Assembly: GCF_000816085.1 (NCBI RefSeq) | Contig: NZ_CP008747.1 | Coordinates: 1,612,001-1,676,000, forward strand | Direction of reading: 5' to 3' | DNA from: Staphylococcus hyicus | GTDB taxonomy: Bacteria > Bacillota > Bacilli > Staphylococcales > Staphylococcaceae | DNA: 64,000 nt | Position numbers and translations under genes: made by a program | Shown: in pieces, positions 19,132 through 29,735 of the stretch | Position numbering within the stretch: position 1 is the stretch's first letter | Layout: every line of letters begins with the position of its first letter | Notes under the pieces: model-generated | Told to the model about the DNA's origin: nothing | The model's database searches: none | The model's input: only the letters and a program-made list of their open reading frames with translations

Positions 19132-19716
19132 TTATTGTTTATCTTGTAAAAATACGTCTTTACCTTTATAAAAATATTCTATACCAGATAAAACAGTAAA
19201 GAATACGCCAATATAAAGTAAAATGGTTCCAAGAGAAAAGCCTAACCATTGACTGAAAGGATCTCCTAATAGTAAAAAGACTAAAGCGACCATCGTCACA
19301 GCTGTTTTAATTTTTCCAAGCTGGCCGGCAGCACTTACAAAACCTTGTTCAATTTGTAATAATCGTAAACCTGTGACCGCAAATTCACGTGCAATAATAA
19401 TGACTGCTACAACAGAGTTTGTTAATCCTAGCTGTACTAAAACAATTAACGCTGCTGACACAAGTAATTTATCCGCCAATGGGTCTAAAAATTTCCCCAT
19501 ATTCGTCACCAATTGCCATTTACGTGCCAAATAGCCATCCACCCAGTCACTTACTGAAGCGAAAATAAAAATCAAACCACTGATTAAAAATTCTACACGA
19601 ATAGACATGCCGCCTAAAAATGAAATCTGTCCCATGCCAAAATCAATTAACGCAAATAACATAAAGACAGGAATTAAGATTACACGTAGTAACGTAATCT
19701 GATTGGGTATGTTCAT
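19132..19716 (-). CDS. pgsA: CDP-diacylglycerol-glycerol-3-phosphate 3-phosphatidyltransferase
   Basis: Membrane enzyme that makes phosphatidylglycerol phosphate, the committed step to PG, cardiolipin and lysyl-PG. The CDP-alcohol phosphotransferase motif D-G-x2-A-R-x8-G-x3-D-x3-D is complete: DGYLAR then [10 protein letters not shown] (about 59-83). Around it are five or six hydrophobic helices. At 194 aa it is of normal length. In staphylococci substitutions in PgsA are linked with daptomycin response. It follows the RodZ-like gene by about 37 bp and precedes cinA. Confidence 0.96.
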   Translation of the reverse strand: MNIPNQITLLRVILIPVFMLFALIDFGMGQISFLGGMSIRVEFLISGLIFIFASVSDWVDGYLARKWQLVTNMGKFLDPLADKLLVSAALIVLVQLGLTNSVVAVIIIAREFAVTGLRLLQIEQGFVSAAGQLGKIKTAVTMVALVFLLLGDPFSQWLGFSLGTILLYIGVFFTVLSGIEYFYKGKDVFLQDKQ

Positions 19717-19753
19717 TTGTATATCCTCTTTTCATATTACTCATTTATTTATA

Positions 19754-20152
19754 TTATAACATAAGGTAAAGTATGCCCCATAGTACACTTGTAATTAAAA
19801 TACTACTTCCAATAAAGATCATCAGCCATTTTGATTCATATGTTGATGCATTTAATTGAAACTGGTCTGGGTTCTCACGAAGTTTCTTAAGTGTCTCTTT
19901 TGCTTGATAATGAGATGTGGGTAATTCATGTTCATGTTCAGAAATGAGCAAATCACCATCCATATTAATAGCCTGTGCATATTTTTGGACGAACCCCTTC
20001 GCATACTTAGGATATTGGAGAGACTCGAAATCATTTTTTTCGATATGAATTAAAGTTTGACGTTTGATATGCGTCCGTTTCTCTAATTCAGTTAAAGTTA
20101 ATCCCATTCTTTCTCGTCTACCTTGTAGCACTTCGCCAATTTGTTTCACCAA
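19754..20152 (-). CDS. RodZ-like protein: HTH domain plus single membrane helix
   Basis: A 132 aa protein with an Xre/RodZ-type helix-turn-helix at the N-terminus (GEVLQGRRERMGLTLTELEK, about 6-25, then HIKRQTLIHIEKNDF), a linker and one C-terminal membrane helix (LMIFIGSSILITSVLWGILYL). Full-length RodZ proteins have a further extracytoplasmic domain that binds or affects cell-shape machinery; it is missing here. This matches the YmfM position between the ymf cluster and pgsA in B. subtilis. A shape or division role is possible in this coccus but cannot be shown from sequence. Confidence 0.82.
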   Translation of the reverse strand: MVKQIGEVLQGRRERMGLTLTELEKRTHIKRQTLIHIEKNDFESLQYPKYAKGFVQKYAQAINMDGDLLISEHEHELPTSHYQAKETLKKLRENPDQFQLNASTYESKWLMIFIGSSILITSVLWGILYLML

Positions 20153-20161
20153 TGTACCTCC

Positions 20162-21034
20162 TTAAAATGGTTTGAAACCACCATCAATGCCCTGCCCAAA
20201 TCCGTCACCGAAACCATCACCAAATCCACCAAATTCATCGCCAAAATTTAAATTGTTCTTACTTTTTACTGTTTTCTTTTTCATGTCATCATATTCAATT
20301 TTTTGGTTTTCTTCAGCTCTTAATTCAATAATATAATCGAAATCGTCCATCACGTAATCGCTTGCTTCTACAAATAAATCAGGATGTTCCACAACTTTCA
20401 CTGAGGGCAATGTCATTACTTCTTTAACCAATTCTTGATGTTTTTGATTGGTTTCTCGAGCAGTCACTGCACCATCAATAATATAAACATGATCTTTGTC
20501 ATACTCTCCTTTAATAAGCGAACTTCTTACAGTTTGTTTAATTAAAGTAGAACTAATAAAAAGCCATTTTTTATGTGCTGATACACTTCCTGCAACGATG
20601 GATTCTGTTTTACCTACGCGAGGCATCCCTCTAATTCCAATTAATTTGTGTCCTTCTTCCTTAAATAATTCAGCCATAAAATCTACAAGCAATCCAAGGT
20701 CATAGCGTTCAAAACGGAAAATTTTCTTATCGTATTTATCCTGTTTAATATATCGACCATGACGCACGGCAAGTCGGTCTTTAAGTTCTGGTTCTCTAAG
20801 CACACGTAAGGAGATGTCATCAATTTCTTGAAGCAATGTTTCAAAGCGTTTCACTTTTTCTTCACTATCCGATTTAATTATAAAAGCACGACGGGAATTA
20901 TCAATTCCATTAATTGTACCGATACTAATCCCCATCATCCCTAATAAACTCGAAACATCACCTAACAGCCCTTCACGGTTAATATTAATTTCATATTCTA
21001 AATACCATTCTTTTTTTTCCTTCATTGTCGTCAT
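20162..21034 (-). CDS. ymfK: DUF3388 / YmfK-like protein with N-terminal ACT-like domain
   Basis: A 290 aa protein of the YmfK family. The N-terminal part (about 8-85) reads like an ACT regulatory domain (YEININREGLLGDVSSLLGM). The middle part contains GIRGMPRVGKTESIVAG (about 141-157), a P-loop-like segment followed by HKKWLFISST. The C-terminus is Gly/Phe/Asp-rich with a short repeat (GDGFGDGFGQG), probably disordered. Function is not established as far as I know. It is embedded in the ymfC-F-H-I cluster and separated from ymfI by 51 bp. Confidence 0.82.
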   Translation of the reverse strand: MTTMKEKKEWYLEYEININREGLLGDVSSLLGMMGISIGTINGIDNSRRAFIIKSDSEEKVKRFETLLQEIDDISLRVLREPELKDRLAVRHGRYIKQDKYDKKIFRFERYDLGLLVDFMAELFKEEGHKLIGIRGMPRVGKTESIVAGSVSAHKKWLFISSTLIKQTVRSSLIKGEYDKDHVYIIDGAVTARETNQKHQELVKEVMTLPSVKVVEHPDLFVEASDYVMDDFDYIIELRAEENQKIEYDDMKKKTVKSKNNLNFGDEFGGFGDGFGDGFGQGIDGGFKPF

Positions 21035-21085
21035 TACAAAACACCCCTATCCCTATGCATGACATATTAACCGTATTATATCAAA

Positions 21086-21790
21086 CTATCGGTACCAACC
21101 ACCATTAATCCGTTGAACCGTCCCTGTAATACTTTGAGCATAAGGAGAAATTAGATAACGACATGCATGTGCAATTTCATTTACATTGATTAAGCGCTGT
21201 TGTGGTATAGTTTCAATCACAGCCTTTATATCTTCCTCTTCTAATTCATCTGTCATGCGACCTTCGACAATTCCAGGCGCAATAGCATTGACAGTTAGAG
21301 GGGTAAGGGCGACCTCTTCACTTAACGCTTTTACAAAACCAATTTGAGCAGCTTTCATCGTGGAATAAATCGTTTCAAAACTCGCACCTTTTTCTCCCCA
21401 AATTGAAGAAATAACAATGATACGGCCGCGAGGACTTTGAATCAACTGATTTAAAAAATATTGCGTCATTTTAATGAATTGATATACATGTACGCGGTAC
21501 ATGTCATCGATGTCTTTATCAGTCACATCTTGTAACATACCATATAAGCTTTGACCACTTACGTATATGAATACATCAACGTTAGAAATGTGTTCGAAAT
21601 GTTTTTTGTAATCAATGGGTTGTGTTAAATCAATTTGAAGAAATTGAACAGGTTCATCTTTAAATGTTTCTTGCAAATCTAATAATGCAGTTCGATGATA
21701 AGTTAAAATTACTTCAAATCCATCATCTAGAAGTTTTTTTACAATAGCTTGACCAATCGAACCTGATCCACCAATAACGAGCGCTTTCAT
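21086..21790 (-). CDS. ymfI: EF-P 5-aminopentanone reductase, SDR family
   Basis: Short-chain dehydrogenase of the YmfI type, which in B. subtilis reduces the 5-aminopentanone group on elongation factor P to 5-aminopentanol. The NAD(P)-binding GGSGSIGQAI is at the N-terminus; the catalytic Ser is in VISSIWG and the YxxxK is YSTMK. The C-terminal RINGGW(Y) is the SDR end motif. The frame is open further upstream, but the ATG at 21790 is preferred because the protein then starts MKALVIGGSG and begins 2 bp after the ymfH stop (GGAG is about 11 nt upstream). This gives 234 aa. Confidence 0.88.
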   Translation of the reverse strand: MKALVIGGSGSIGQAIVKKLLDDGFEVILTYHRTALLDLQETFKDEPVQFLQIDLTQPIDYKKHFEHISNVDVFIYVSGQSLYGMLQDVTDKDIDDMYRVHVYQFIKMTQYFLNQLIQSPRGRIIVISSIWGEKGASFETIYSTMKAAQIGFVKALSEEVALTPLTVNAIAPGIVEGRMTDELEEEDIKAVIETIPQQRLINVNEIAHACRYLISPYAQSITGTVQRINGGWYR

Positions 21791-21792
21791 TC

Positions 21793-23076
21793 TTACTTCA
21801 TCTCCAAACGACTGTCGACGCATTCCTCTAGATTTAATCTTTGTTTTACTGTTTCATTCATTGATTCTAGAGTAATATCATCGATAACATCTAATAATTC
21901 AAACAAACTGACACCATCAAAATAATATTTCGTATATTGATTTGCGATATACTCCGGTGCGTTTAAACTTGATATATATTCACCAATAAACTGTTTTTTC
22001 AACAAATCAAAGCCTTCTTGATCTTTTACTTGACCATAATTCGCATGTAACGCATCAAGTAATCTTTGCTTCAATTGGTCTGGTTCTGTTGTAGCAGACG
22101 TAATAAGAGAAAAACTATATGTAGGTTCAATGACAGTTTGATAACTAAATGTTTCGTCGATTAACGCATCATCTAAAATACGTTGGTAAAATTCAGTCTC
22201 TTCACCATAAATCAATTCAAAAAAGAAGGACATTTCAATATCTTCTTTCACACGTTGCAAATCCGTAACAGGATATAAATGATTTTTAAATCCTAACATT
22301 AACCTTGGTGATTGTATGGCCATCGCCTCTGAAACTTTACTTTGAACAATATGAGGAGACTCATTTAACGGGTCACGCTCAATGGCTGGTTGCGCCTCAA
22401 TTTGGCGTGCTGATTCATGTTGTTGCACAATGTTCAATATGTGTTCTGGTATGACGTCACCGACTACAAACAACACCATATTTGATGGATGATAGAATGT
22501 ATGATAGCAACGATATAAATCATCTTTTGTAATGTTATATATACTTTCAACACTGCCTGCAATATCAACACGAACGGGATGCGTGTGATACATCGACCTT
22601 AACGTATTAAACATGAGTTTGTAGCCTGGTTGCTCTTGATACATCTTTATTTCTTCTGCAATTATCCCTTTTTCCTTCTCAACTGTAGCTTTCGTAAAGT
22701 ACGGAGATTCCACCATTTTTAGTAAACGTAAAATATTATCTTCAATATGATTTGTTGCACTAAAAAGATAACTTGTACGATCAAATGTAGTGAATGCATT
22801 TACTTGAGCATCATGTTCAGCAAAATCAGTAAACACATCTCCGTCTTCTTTCTCAAATAGTTTATGTTCTAAAAAATGTGCAACACCATCTGGAACTGTC
22901 ACAAATGAGTTTTGATCATGCGGCTTAAATCGAAAATCAAGTGACCCAAATGCAGTTGTATATGTAACAAATGTTTTTTGAAATCCTCGCTTTGGAATGA
23001 TAAAAACATTTAAACCGTTCTCAAGTTTTTCACTGTAAACCGTTTCATCTATTTGCTCATAATACGTCTTTTGCAT
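21793..23076 (-). CDS. ymfH: M16 family zinc peptidase, YmfH-like (active-site intact)
   Basis: Pitrilysin/insulinase-family protein. The inverted zinc motif HxxEH is HFLEH (67-71 from the ATG at 23076), and the distal glutamate is in KGIIAEEIKMY. I chose the ATG at 23076 because AGGTG lies 6 nt before it; a GTG at 23085 is also in frame. The reading frame overlaps the end of ymfF by about 20 bp. M16 proteins usually work as a pair of an active and an inactive subunit, which fits the neighbour. The substrate is unknown. Confidence 0.9.
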   Translation of the reverse strand: MQKTYYEQIDETVYSEKLENGLNVFIIPKRGFQKTFVTYTTAFGSLDFRFKPHDQNSFVTVPDGVAHFLEHKLFEKEDGDVFTDFAEHDAQVNAFTTFDRTSYLFSATNHIEDNILRLLKMVESPYFTKATVEKEKGIIAEEIKMYQEQPGYKLMFNTLRSMYHTHPVRVDIAGSVESIYNITKDDLYRCYHTFYHPSNMVLFVVGDVIPEHILNIVQQHESARQIEAQPAIERDPLNESPHIVQSKVSEAMAIQSPRLMLGFKNHLYPVTDLQRVKEDIEMSFFFELIYGEETEFYQRILDDALIDETFSYQTVIEPTYSFSLITSATTEPDQLKQRLLDALHANYGQVKDQEGFDLLKKQFIGEYISSLNAPEYIANQYTKYYFDGVSLFELLDVIDDITLESMNETVKQRLNLEECVDSRLEMK

Positions 23077-24343
23077 CTGCTTCACCTGCTTTCGTCATCG
23101 TATATATCGTATCTAGTTGCGACTCTTGACATAATTTTTGAATATCTTCTCGCGTGACATCTTCAATTTTTTTGATGAATGAAGTATCGTCCTCAACGCG
23201 CGTTAATAACAATTGATTATGTAATACCTCAATAATATGTTTTGGTCGATCTTTCGCTTCTTTACGATGTGATAATATAATTTTTTTCGCTAATTGAAGT
23301 TTTTCATCTGGAAATTCTCCGCGTTTAAACCGATCAAATGCTGCTATAATCGTGCTTTTAGCTTCCTCAACATCTTTAATCGACACGCCACTTGTAACAT
23401 AGAGGAATCCATTTTTCCCGTCAATTTGTGAATGAATCGAATAGGCTAAACTTTTTTGTTCCCTAACTTCATTAAATAGTACAGAAGAAGGATCGCCTCC
23501 AAACATCGTATTAAAAACAGTAAACGCATAGTAATTAGCTTGCCCTAATGCTGTATTAAATCGAAAACCAAAATTAAGTTTGGCTTGATCAACATCCTCA
23601 TATTCCACTACATCATTGATGGTATGATTCGCTTTTACTTCCTTTGAAATCGACTTAAATGTTGCTGCTTTAGGTCTAATGTGAAACGTTTTAGCAATAT
23701 TGTGTTTTATTTCCGTTTCATCTACATTGCCCACAACGTATATGTGGCAAATATCTTCTTCTAACATTTTACGATATGTATGATATAGGCTTTCTGGCGT
23801 TATCTGATCAATATGCTCTCGTTCACCTGCTGCCATAAAACGATATGGATGATTGCCAAACATATGCTTCAATAAATTTAAGTAAGCAATTTGTGATTTA
23901 TTATCCTCTATAGCTGTTAATTTTTTCTTAAGCAACATTTTTTCTTGTTTTAAAAATCCAGAATGAAAAGCGTTATTTTCAATAAGCGGATGATATAATA
24001 TTTCCTTGAGTAATTCGATTCCCTTTTCAAACAATGGCATCGCATCTTTTAAATAGCGTTCATTCACAATTTCTAACGTTAACGTTAAAACGTGACGATC
24101 TTTATATTTTGAAACGTAACTATTCACATATGCACCATATAAAGTAGACAAATGTTGGTTAAACGTTCGATCTGAAGGCCACCGTTTTGTAGCACGAATT
24201 AACATTTTACTTAACAAAGATCGTTCTGTCATCGTGTGAATGTCTAATGGAGCCATAAATTTAAACGTAATCATTGTCGTTTTAAATTTATCTGTTTTAT
24301 GAATATGTATATGATCTAAAGCTGATATTTGTGTATCGTTCAA
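23057..24343 (-). CDS. ymfF: M16 family peptidase-like protein, YmfF (zinc motif missing)
   Basis: A 428 aa M16-fold protein. Where the HxxEH should be (residues about 40-75, TERSLLSKMLIRATKRWPS, spelled here only in part) there is no such motif, so this is the probable non-catalytic partner. The second half has FNTMFGGDPSSVLFNEVREQKSLAYS, the R/Y region used for substrate binding in the family. The start is TTG at 24343 with AAGGAGG in front. It overlaps ymfH, which argues for a 1:1 complex. Confidence 0.88.
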   Translation of the reverse strand: MNDTQISALDHIHIHKTDKFKTTMITFKFMAPLDIHTMTERSLLSKMLIRATKRWPSDRTFNQHLSTLYGAYVNSYVSKYKDRHVLTLTLEIVNERYLKDAMPLFEKGIELLKEILYHPLIENNAFHSGFLKQEKMLLKKKLTAIEDNKSQIAYLNLLKHMFGNHPYRFMAAGEREHIDQITPESLYHTYRKMLEEDICHIYVVGNVDETEIKHNIAKTFHIRPKAATFKSISKEVKANHTINDVVEYEDVDQAKLNFGFRFNTALGQANYYAFTVFNTMFGGDPSSVLFNEVREQKSLAYSIHSQIDGKNGFLYVTSGVSIKDVEEAKSTIIAAFDRFKRGEFPDEKLQLAKKIILSHRKEAKDRPKHIIEVLHNQLLLTRVEDDTSFIKKIEDVTREDIQKLCQESQLDTIYTMTKAGEADAKDVL

Positions 24344-24373
24344 ATAATCTCCTCCTTGATGGTATTTAATATA

Positions 24374-25090
24374 TTATAGACGTTTTCGAATCGTACGAAA
24401 CTTAACGAGACTACTTTTAAAATAATTTAAGGAATACAAGATTGGCATGTCATCTTCTGTATAATGAACTTGTTTTAACAACATTAAACCGTCATGGGGA
24501 TCAGACTCTAGCGCATCTGATATATACGGTTCATAACTAATGGCTTGTATTTCTGTTTCAGCATAGGCAATTTCTTTTTCAGTAACTTGTTCAATCGCTT
24601 TCAAAATTGAGGTTTGTTGGTGATGTTGACCGTAATAATCTAAAACGTTAGCTGCAACTTTGTCTAAACAATAGACGACTGGGTGATTATCTGCAGTACG
24701 TATACGCTCTATAACTGTAATTGTTTCATTTGGTTCTACATTCATCACTCGACTATCGTGTAAAGATGCTGGCTCTTGATCTAAACTTAAAAATACTGTC
24801 CCATGAGCATAGCCTTTGTCAGAAATCATGCGGCTAATACTCATCAATTCATCTAATGGGTAAAAGAAGGGTTGCGGTATATTTACACGCGCACCTTCTT
24901 CAAAATTTTCAGTGACAATTTGTTCAGTAATTAACTCATGTATTGCCACAGTGACGTGCTCAGTACTTACGTCACACGTTCGCGCCAAGTTAAAAATACT
25001 TGGGAGTGATTCGCCAGGTTTCAAAGCTTCTGTTTCAATTTGATTTAATATCCAAGCTTTAACTTTATTTACCTCTGGTGTTACAGACAT
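24374..25090 (-). CDS. ymfC: GntR-family (HutC/UTRA type) transcription regulator, YmfC
   Basis: A 238 aa regulator with an N-terminal winged helix (KVKAWILNQIETEALKPGE, then LPSIFNLARTCDVSTEHV, about 9-46) and a C-terminal UTRA ligand domain (MNVEPNETITVIERIRTADNHPVVYC and the closing LKQVHYTEDDMPILYSLNYF). The ATG comes 2 bp after the ftsK stop, with GGAGAGG within the end of ftsK, so the genes are coupled. Ligand and targets are not known. The position ftsK-ymfC-ymfF-ymfH is conserved in Firmicutes. Confidence 0.9.
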   Translation of the reverse strand: MSVTPEVNKVKAWILNQIETEALKPGESLPSIFNLARTCDVSTEHVTVAIHELITEQIVTENFEEGARVNIPQPFFYPLDELMSISRMISDKGYAHGTVFLSLDQEPASLHDSRVMNVEPNETITVIERIRTADNHPVVYCLDKVAANVLDYYGQHHQQTSILKAIEQVTEKEIAYAETEIQAISYEPYISDALESDPHDGLMLLKQVHYTEDDMPILYSLNYFKSSLVKFRTIRKRL

Positions 25091-25092
25091 AT

Positions 25093-27441
25093 TTACACCT
25101 CTCCATCATTTAAATCCACTAATATTTGTCTAGGTTTACTTCCTTTTTGAGGACCAATGACTTGGTTTCTCTCTAAATCATCCATAATTCGGGATGCACG
25201 ATTATACCCTATTCTAAATTGTCGCTGCAATAGTGACGTACTTGCCTTTTGTTGCTCTAAAACAAATAAATACGCCTCTTTATATAAAGGATCATCACTT
25301 TCAGCTTCATTCTGCTCTACTACTTCACTTGGTTCCATTTCTTTCACGTAATTTGCCGATTGCTGCGCCACAACATAGTCTACAATTTTTTGAACTTCAC
25401 TATCACTTAAAAACGCACCTTGCACACGTGTACGTACGGAACCGCCATTTTGAATGAACAACATGTCACCTTTACCTAATAATTTTTCTGCGCCACCACT
25501 ATCAATAATTGTACGTGAATCCGTTTGAGAGCTTACAGCAAATGCAATCCGGGAGGGAATATTATTTTTAATTAATCCTGTAATAACATCTACAGAAGGC
25601 CGTTGAGTCGCAATAATTAAATGTATTCCCGCAGCTCGTGCCATTTGTGTGATACGTGTAATGGCTGTTTCAACATCTTTACCTGCAACCATCATTAAAT
25701 CCGCCAATTCATCGACAATTACAACGATATAAGGCAATAAAGGCTCTTTTTCACCAAGCTCTTTATTTTTTCTTGTGATAAACGCATTGAAACCTTCTAT
25801 ATTACGTGTCCCTGAATGTTGGAATAAATCATAACGGCGTTCCATCTCCCCTACTACTTTTTCAAGCGCTTGTGCCGCTTTATGTGGATTGGTTACAACA
25901 GGGGTTAATAAATGTGGAATACCATTGTATACGTTTAATTCTACCATTTTTGGGTCAATCATCATAAGTTTTACTTCGTGAGGTTTTGCATTGAGTAATA
26001 TGCTAGTAATAATGCCATTTATACAAACAGATTTACCACTACCAGTTGAACCCGCAACAAGTAAATGTGGCATTTTATTAAGTTCTGCTGTCATCGGCTC
26101 CCCAGATATATCACGACCTAAAGCGACTTCTAGTTTATTATTGGTAGGAAATTTCTCTTGAAGTACTTCTTTTAAAGAGACTAAGGCAATATTGTCATTC
26201 GGTACTTCAATACCTACCGCTGATTTACCCGGTATCGGTGCCTCGATACGAATATCTTTTGCAGCAAGTGCTAAAGCGATATCGCTATGTAAGTTAACGA
26301 TGCGACTCACTTTTACTCCTTGTGCAGGTTGAACTTCATATTGTGTTACAGCAGGTCCAATTTTGATTTGAGTCACTCTGGCATTGACTCCGAAATTTTT
26401 TAAAGTTGTTTCCAATAATTTACCTTTTTGTTGAACTTCTGACTTACTTGTAGTTTGTTGTTTTTTCGGTTCATCTAATAAGGTTAATGGCGGGAGCTCA
26501 TATGCTTGATTTTCAATCTCACCCGCTTCAGAAATCGTACCTTCCGCCTCGACTTTTATGTCATCCGATGCTTTTGCTTTTGTAGATGTGTTTTTTGGCA
26601 CCTCATCTACAGTATGTGTCGAATTATTGGCTGATACTATAGATCCGTTTGGTTCAGAAGGTGAATGTTGATCTTGATGCCCAAATATCGGAATAGTTGG
26701 TACATCTTGTGTTTCTGCTGTTTCCTCAAAAGGTACCTCTTGAAAATTTGACACATCTCTAGGGGTATTTTGAATGTGCTGCTGTTCTAATTTTTGTTGA
26801 CGTGCTTCACGTCGCTTTAATTTATACTGATGATACTTATCGTAAGACTTCTCAGCATGCGTTTTAGAATTTTCTAACCACAATTTAGTCACATCTCGAT
26901 GACGTTTTTTTAACAATAAAATGATACTTGATATAAGCAGCGTAAGTGTTAATAAAACTACTCCGATAATTGAAATCAAAGGTGTTAAAATATTTACAAA
27001 ATGATATCCAAATAGACCTCCTCCGAAATTAGGAAAACGCATATCTTCATATTGTTGATATACAAACGAGAGTACCGGTTCACGCTTACCTTTCGCGCCT
27101 TGTGTTGCTTGATAATATAATTGTGCAATAAATAATAATGCTATTTGAAGTAAGATGGAACCCGTCAATCGTCGAGATTTAGGCAGCTTGCCATTATATG
27201 CAAGAAAACCAATTGCTAGCAATAACAAAATATATGTTAAATAACGTGTTAATCCAAATAAATAATTAAAAAAACTATCTATCGCAATACCAACGATACC
27301 TAATTGAAATAAACCGAGCATGATAACAATAACAAAAGCAATCGCTACGACAAAACGTAATGATGTCTCTTTTTGTTTCTTTTTAGTTGTACGTTTTCTA
27401 CGTGTCGATGTAGACGATTTGCGTTTTTTTGTTTGTGCCAT
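25093..27441 (-). CDS. ftsK: DNA translocase FtsK/SpoIIIE
   Basis: Septum-located ATPase that pumps chromosomal DNA during division. N-terminal part: a Lys/Arg-rich start, then four membrane helices (about 28-175). Next comes a low-complexity linker (about 200-340) and the RecA-like motor with Walker [10 protein letters not shown] (463-471), Walker [13 protein letters not shown] and the [11 protein letters not shown] segment. The gamma winged-helix domain that reads orientation sequences is at about 715-782 ([21 protein letters not shown]). At 782 aa it matches staphylococcal SpoIIIE. It starts a transcript that runs into ymfC; an RNase J2 terminator lies upstream. Confidence 0.96.
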   Translation of the reverse strand: MAQTKKRKSSTSTRRKRTTKKKQKETSLRFVVAIAFVIVIMLGLFQLGIVGIAIDSFFNYLFGLTRYLTYILLLLAIGFLAYNGKLPKSRRLTGSILLQIALLFIAQLYYQATQGAKGKREPVLSFVYQQYEDMRFPNFGGGLFGYHFVNILTPLISIIGVVLLTLTLLISSIILLLKKRHRDVTKLWLENSKTHAEKSYDKYHQYKLKRREARQQKLEQQHIQNTPRDVSNFQEVPFEETAETQDVPTIPIFGHQDQHSPSEPNGSIVSANNSTHTVDEVPKNTSTKAKASDDIKVEAEGTISEAGEIENQAYELPPLTLLDEPKKQQTTSKSEVQQKGKLLETTLKNFGVNARVTQIKIGPAVTQYEVQPAQGVKVSRIVNLHSDIALALAAKDIRIEAPIPGKSAVGIEVPNDNIALVSLKEVLQEKFPTNNKLEVALGRDISGEPMTAELNKMPHLLVAGSTGSGKSVCINGIITSILLNAKPHEVKLMMIDPKMVELNVYNGIPHLLTPVVTNPHKAAQALEKVVGEMERRYDLFQHSGTRNIEGFNAFITRKNKELGEKEPLLPYIVVIVDELADLMMVAGKDVETAITRITQMARAAGIHLIIATQRPSVDVITGLIKNNIPSRIAFAVSSQTDSRTIIDSGGAEKLLGKGDMLFIQNGGSVRTRVQGAFLSDSEVQKIVDYVVAQQSANYVKEMEPSEVVEQNEAESDDPLYKEAYLFVLEQQKASTSLLQRQFRIGYNRASRIMDDLERNQVIGPQKGSKPRQILVDLNDGEV

Positions 27442-27553
27442 GTTAAATCACCTTCTTTTAAATTGAAAAATCTGAAGCACAATATGTTTATGTATCTTCA
27501 TAATATCGCCTTGCCATGACGTCATCGGTATTCAACGTCACACCTTACATTAT

Positions 27554-27608
27554 GTAAAAAAACGAATCCTCCCTTTAAAAACAACTTTCTTTCAAAGAGA
27601 GGGATTCG
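27554..27608 (-). terminator. Terminator after rnjB
   Basis: On the minus strand CGAATCCCTCTCTTT pairs with AAAGGGAGGATTCG around a loop of about 16 nt, followed by UUUUUUUA. It separates rnjB from ftsK. Confidence 0.88.
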
Positions 27609-27646
27609 ATTGAGTTCATTTGTCTCTGATCTTTAGATCACATATG

Positions 27647-29320
27647 TTAAATTTCTGAGATGACTGGAATTATCATTGGTCGTCGACGCGTGCTCTCAAA
27701 TAATAATTTACTAATTTGATCACGCATATTTTGCTTAATTTCCGACCATTCAATATGTTGAGATTGTAAACCTTCTTCAACAATTTCACGTACTTTTTCT
27801 TCTGCTTCTTTGAGTAATGCTTCACTTTCACGTACATATACAAAACCACGTGATTGAATTTCAGGTCCAGCCGCGATTCTTTTATTTTTTGGATCTAATG
27901 TAACGACCGCTATAAAGATGCCATCTTGGGCAAGTAAATGTCTGTCGCGTAAAACAATGTTTCCGACATCACCAACACCAATTCCATCAATAAGGACATT
28001 GCCAGCATGAACTTTTTCATTTAAAGTCATATCTTTGCCATCAAAATTGATAACATCTCCAGCTTCTACAAGGAATATTTTTTCGGGTTTGACACCAGAC
28101 TCACTAGCCAGTTTGGCATGCGCAATTTGCATTTTGAATTCACCTTGAATAGGAATGAAATATTCAGGTTTCATCATGTTTAACATCATTTTAAGTTCTT
28201 CCATGCATCCGTGACTAGATGCGTGAATTTTTTTGTTATTCGGAATGATTTCTGCACCTGCGCGCACGAGTTCATTAAGTGTATCTCCGATAATAACTTC
28301 CATATTAGCTGAAGCTGTTATGGCTAGAAAGACAGAGTCACCTGGCTCAATATTCATAATTTTGTGTTTTTGACGGGCCATTTGATTTAATGCTTCCACT
28401 GGCTCACCTTGCATACCAGTAGCAATAATTATTATTTCGTTTTTTGGATAATTTTCTATTTCATTAATTGGAATCAATAAATCTTTTGGAATATCAAAAT
28501 ATCCCATTTTTCGTGCAATGTTAAATGAACTTTCGAGTGAACGCCCTAAAAACGACACTTTACGATTTAGTCGTGCTGCAATGTTCAACACTTGTTGGAT
28601 ACGAATAAAATTCGAAGCAAAACATGATACGATTAAACGACCTTTAACCTTTGTGAATGCATCATACATGTGAGACTCAATCACATTTTCTGGTGTATTA
28701 TACCCAGGTTTTTCCGCTTCATTTGAATCACTGAGAAGTGCAAAAACACCATTTTGACCGATTTCAGCCATCTTTTGAATATCCGGTGCATAATGACCTT
28801 GTAAACTTTGATCAAATTTAAATTCGCCTGTATATACAATGGCACCGTATGACGTATGAATACATACCCCTAAACTATCTGGAATACTATGCGTCGTGTT
28901 AAAGAATGTCACATTGACTCCTTTAAAGCGCATTACAGAATCATGATTAACCACATAATATCTTATTTTTTTGTCAATATTACGTGCTTTCATGTTTTCT
29001 TTAACGAGACCAATAGTCAGTTTAGAACCATATACTGGTGCATCTACTTGTTCTAGCACGTATGTTACCGCTCCAATGGCATGCTCATGACCATGTGTTA
29101 AGAATATACCTTTCAACTTGTGTTTATTCTCGATGACATATTGAATATCCGGAATGACAATGTCGATACCTAACATTTCATCTTCTGGAAACATAAGTCC
29201 AGCATCAAGCATAAACATTTCATCGTCTACTTCAATGATATACATATTTTTCGCAATTTCACCCACGCCACCAAGCGGGATGATACGTATATTTTTATTT
29301 TTCTTCTTTACTAAATTCAA
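27647..29320 (-). CDS. rnjB: Ribonuclease J2
   Basis: Metallo-beta-lactamase/beta-CASP ribonuclease subunit that partners RNase J1. The frame opens at 29386, but the start is set at TTG 29320: AGGAGGT lies 6 nt upstream and the product (557 aa) begins at the family start (MNLVKKKNK then [17 protein letters not shown]). The metal motif is degenerate: residues 76-81 read HGHEHA, where J1 has HGHEDH, so the key Asp and last His are replaced. This agrees with the known weak or absent catalytic role of staphylococcal J2. The beta-CASP domain (about 220-345) and C-terminal domain are intact. Confidence 0.95.
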   Translation of the reverse strand: MNLVKKKNKNIRIIPLGGVGEIAKNMYIIEVDDEMFMLDAGLMFPEDEMLGIDIVIPDIQYVIENKHKLKGIFLTHGHEHAIGAVTYVLEQVDAPVYGSKLTIGLVKENMKARNIDKKIRYYVVNHDSVMRFKGVNVTFFNTTHSIPDSLGVCIHTSYGAIVYTGEFKFDQSLQGHYAPDIQKMAEIGQNGVFALLSDSNEAEKPGYNTPENVIESHMYDAFTKVKGRLIVSCFASNFIRIQQVLNIAARLNRKVSFLGRSLESSFNIARKMGYFDIPKDLLIPINEIENYPKNEIIIIATGMQGEPVEALNQMARQKHKIMNIEPGDSVFLAITASANMEVIIGDTLNELVRAGAEIIPNNKKIHASSHGCMEELKMMLNMMKPEYFIPIQGEFKMQIAHAKLASESGVKPEKIFLVEAGDVINFDGKDMTLNEKVHAGNVLIDGIGVGDVGNIVLRDRHLLAQDGIFIAVVTLDPKNKRIAAGPEIQSRGFVYVRESEALLKEAEEKVREIVEEGLQSQHIEWSEIKQNMRDQISKLLFESTRRRPMIIPVISEI

Positions 29321-29735
29321 AATGTTACCTCCTATTAGATATAGCCCGTCCATCATACATTCATTTCTTATTATAGTTGATAACATAACGTCTGTACACT
29401 ATTAAAACATTTGGCTTATAGTATATATTCTAAAATGAGGATGATGCGAACCATAAGTTAAACTAAAATGGTGTACTCAATTTGAGACGTAAGGTTATTT
29501 GATTCTACTTCTTGAATAATAAGTGGCCTATTCTATACCATTTCATTCATTACTTCTCACATCATCAAAATAGCCAACAAAATTCATTTGGTCATGAACT
29601 TTGTTGGCAAAATTTGTGCGTATATAAACGGGAGTTGCATATTGTCGTTAAAAAGTAAAGATAATAATACAATAAATAATTTTTAATGGTTTCTTAGCCA
29701 AAATGCGCCATCATGCCGAAACCTAAAATCCATAT
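29321..29735. other. Gap between metalloprotease gene and rnjB
   Basis: About 415 bp without a gene. It contains the ribosome site of rnjB at its left end, a fragment of the intergenic repeat at 29573-29608, and otherwise AT-rich sequence with no ORF that I can support. Confidence 0.6.
29573..29608 (-). repeat. Repeat fragment C (hairpin module only)
   Basis: On the minus strand GCCAACAAAGTTC pairs with GAATTTTGTTGGC around a 10 nt loop, then CTATTTTGATGA. The stem and the TTTTGAT tail match the 3' module of repeat copies A and B. The rest of the repeat is absent or too diverged to see. It lies about 130 bp downstream of the metalloprotease stop and may serve as its terminator. Confidence 0.7.
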
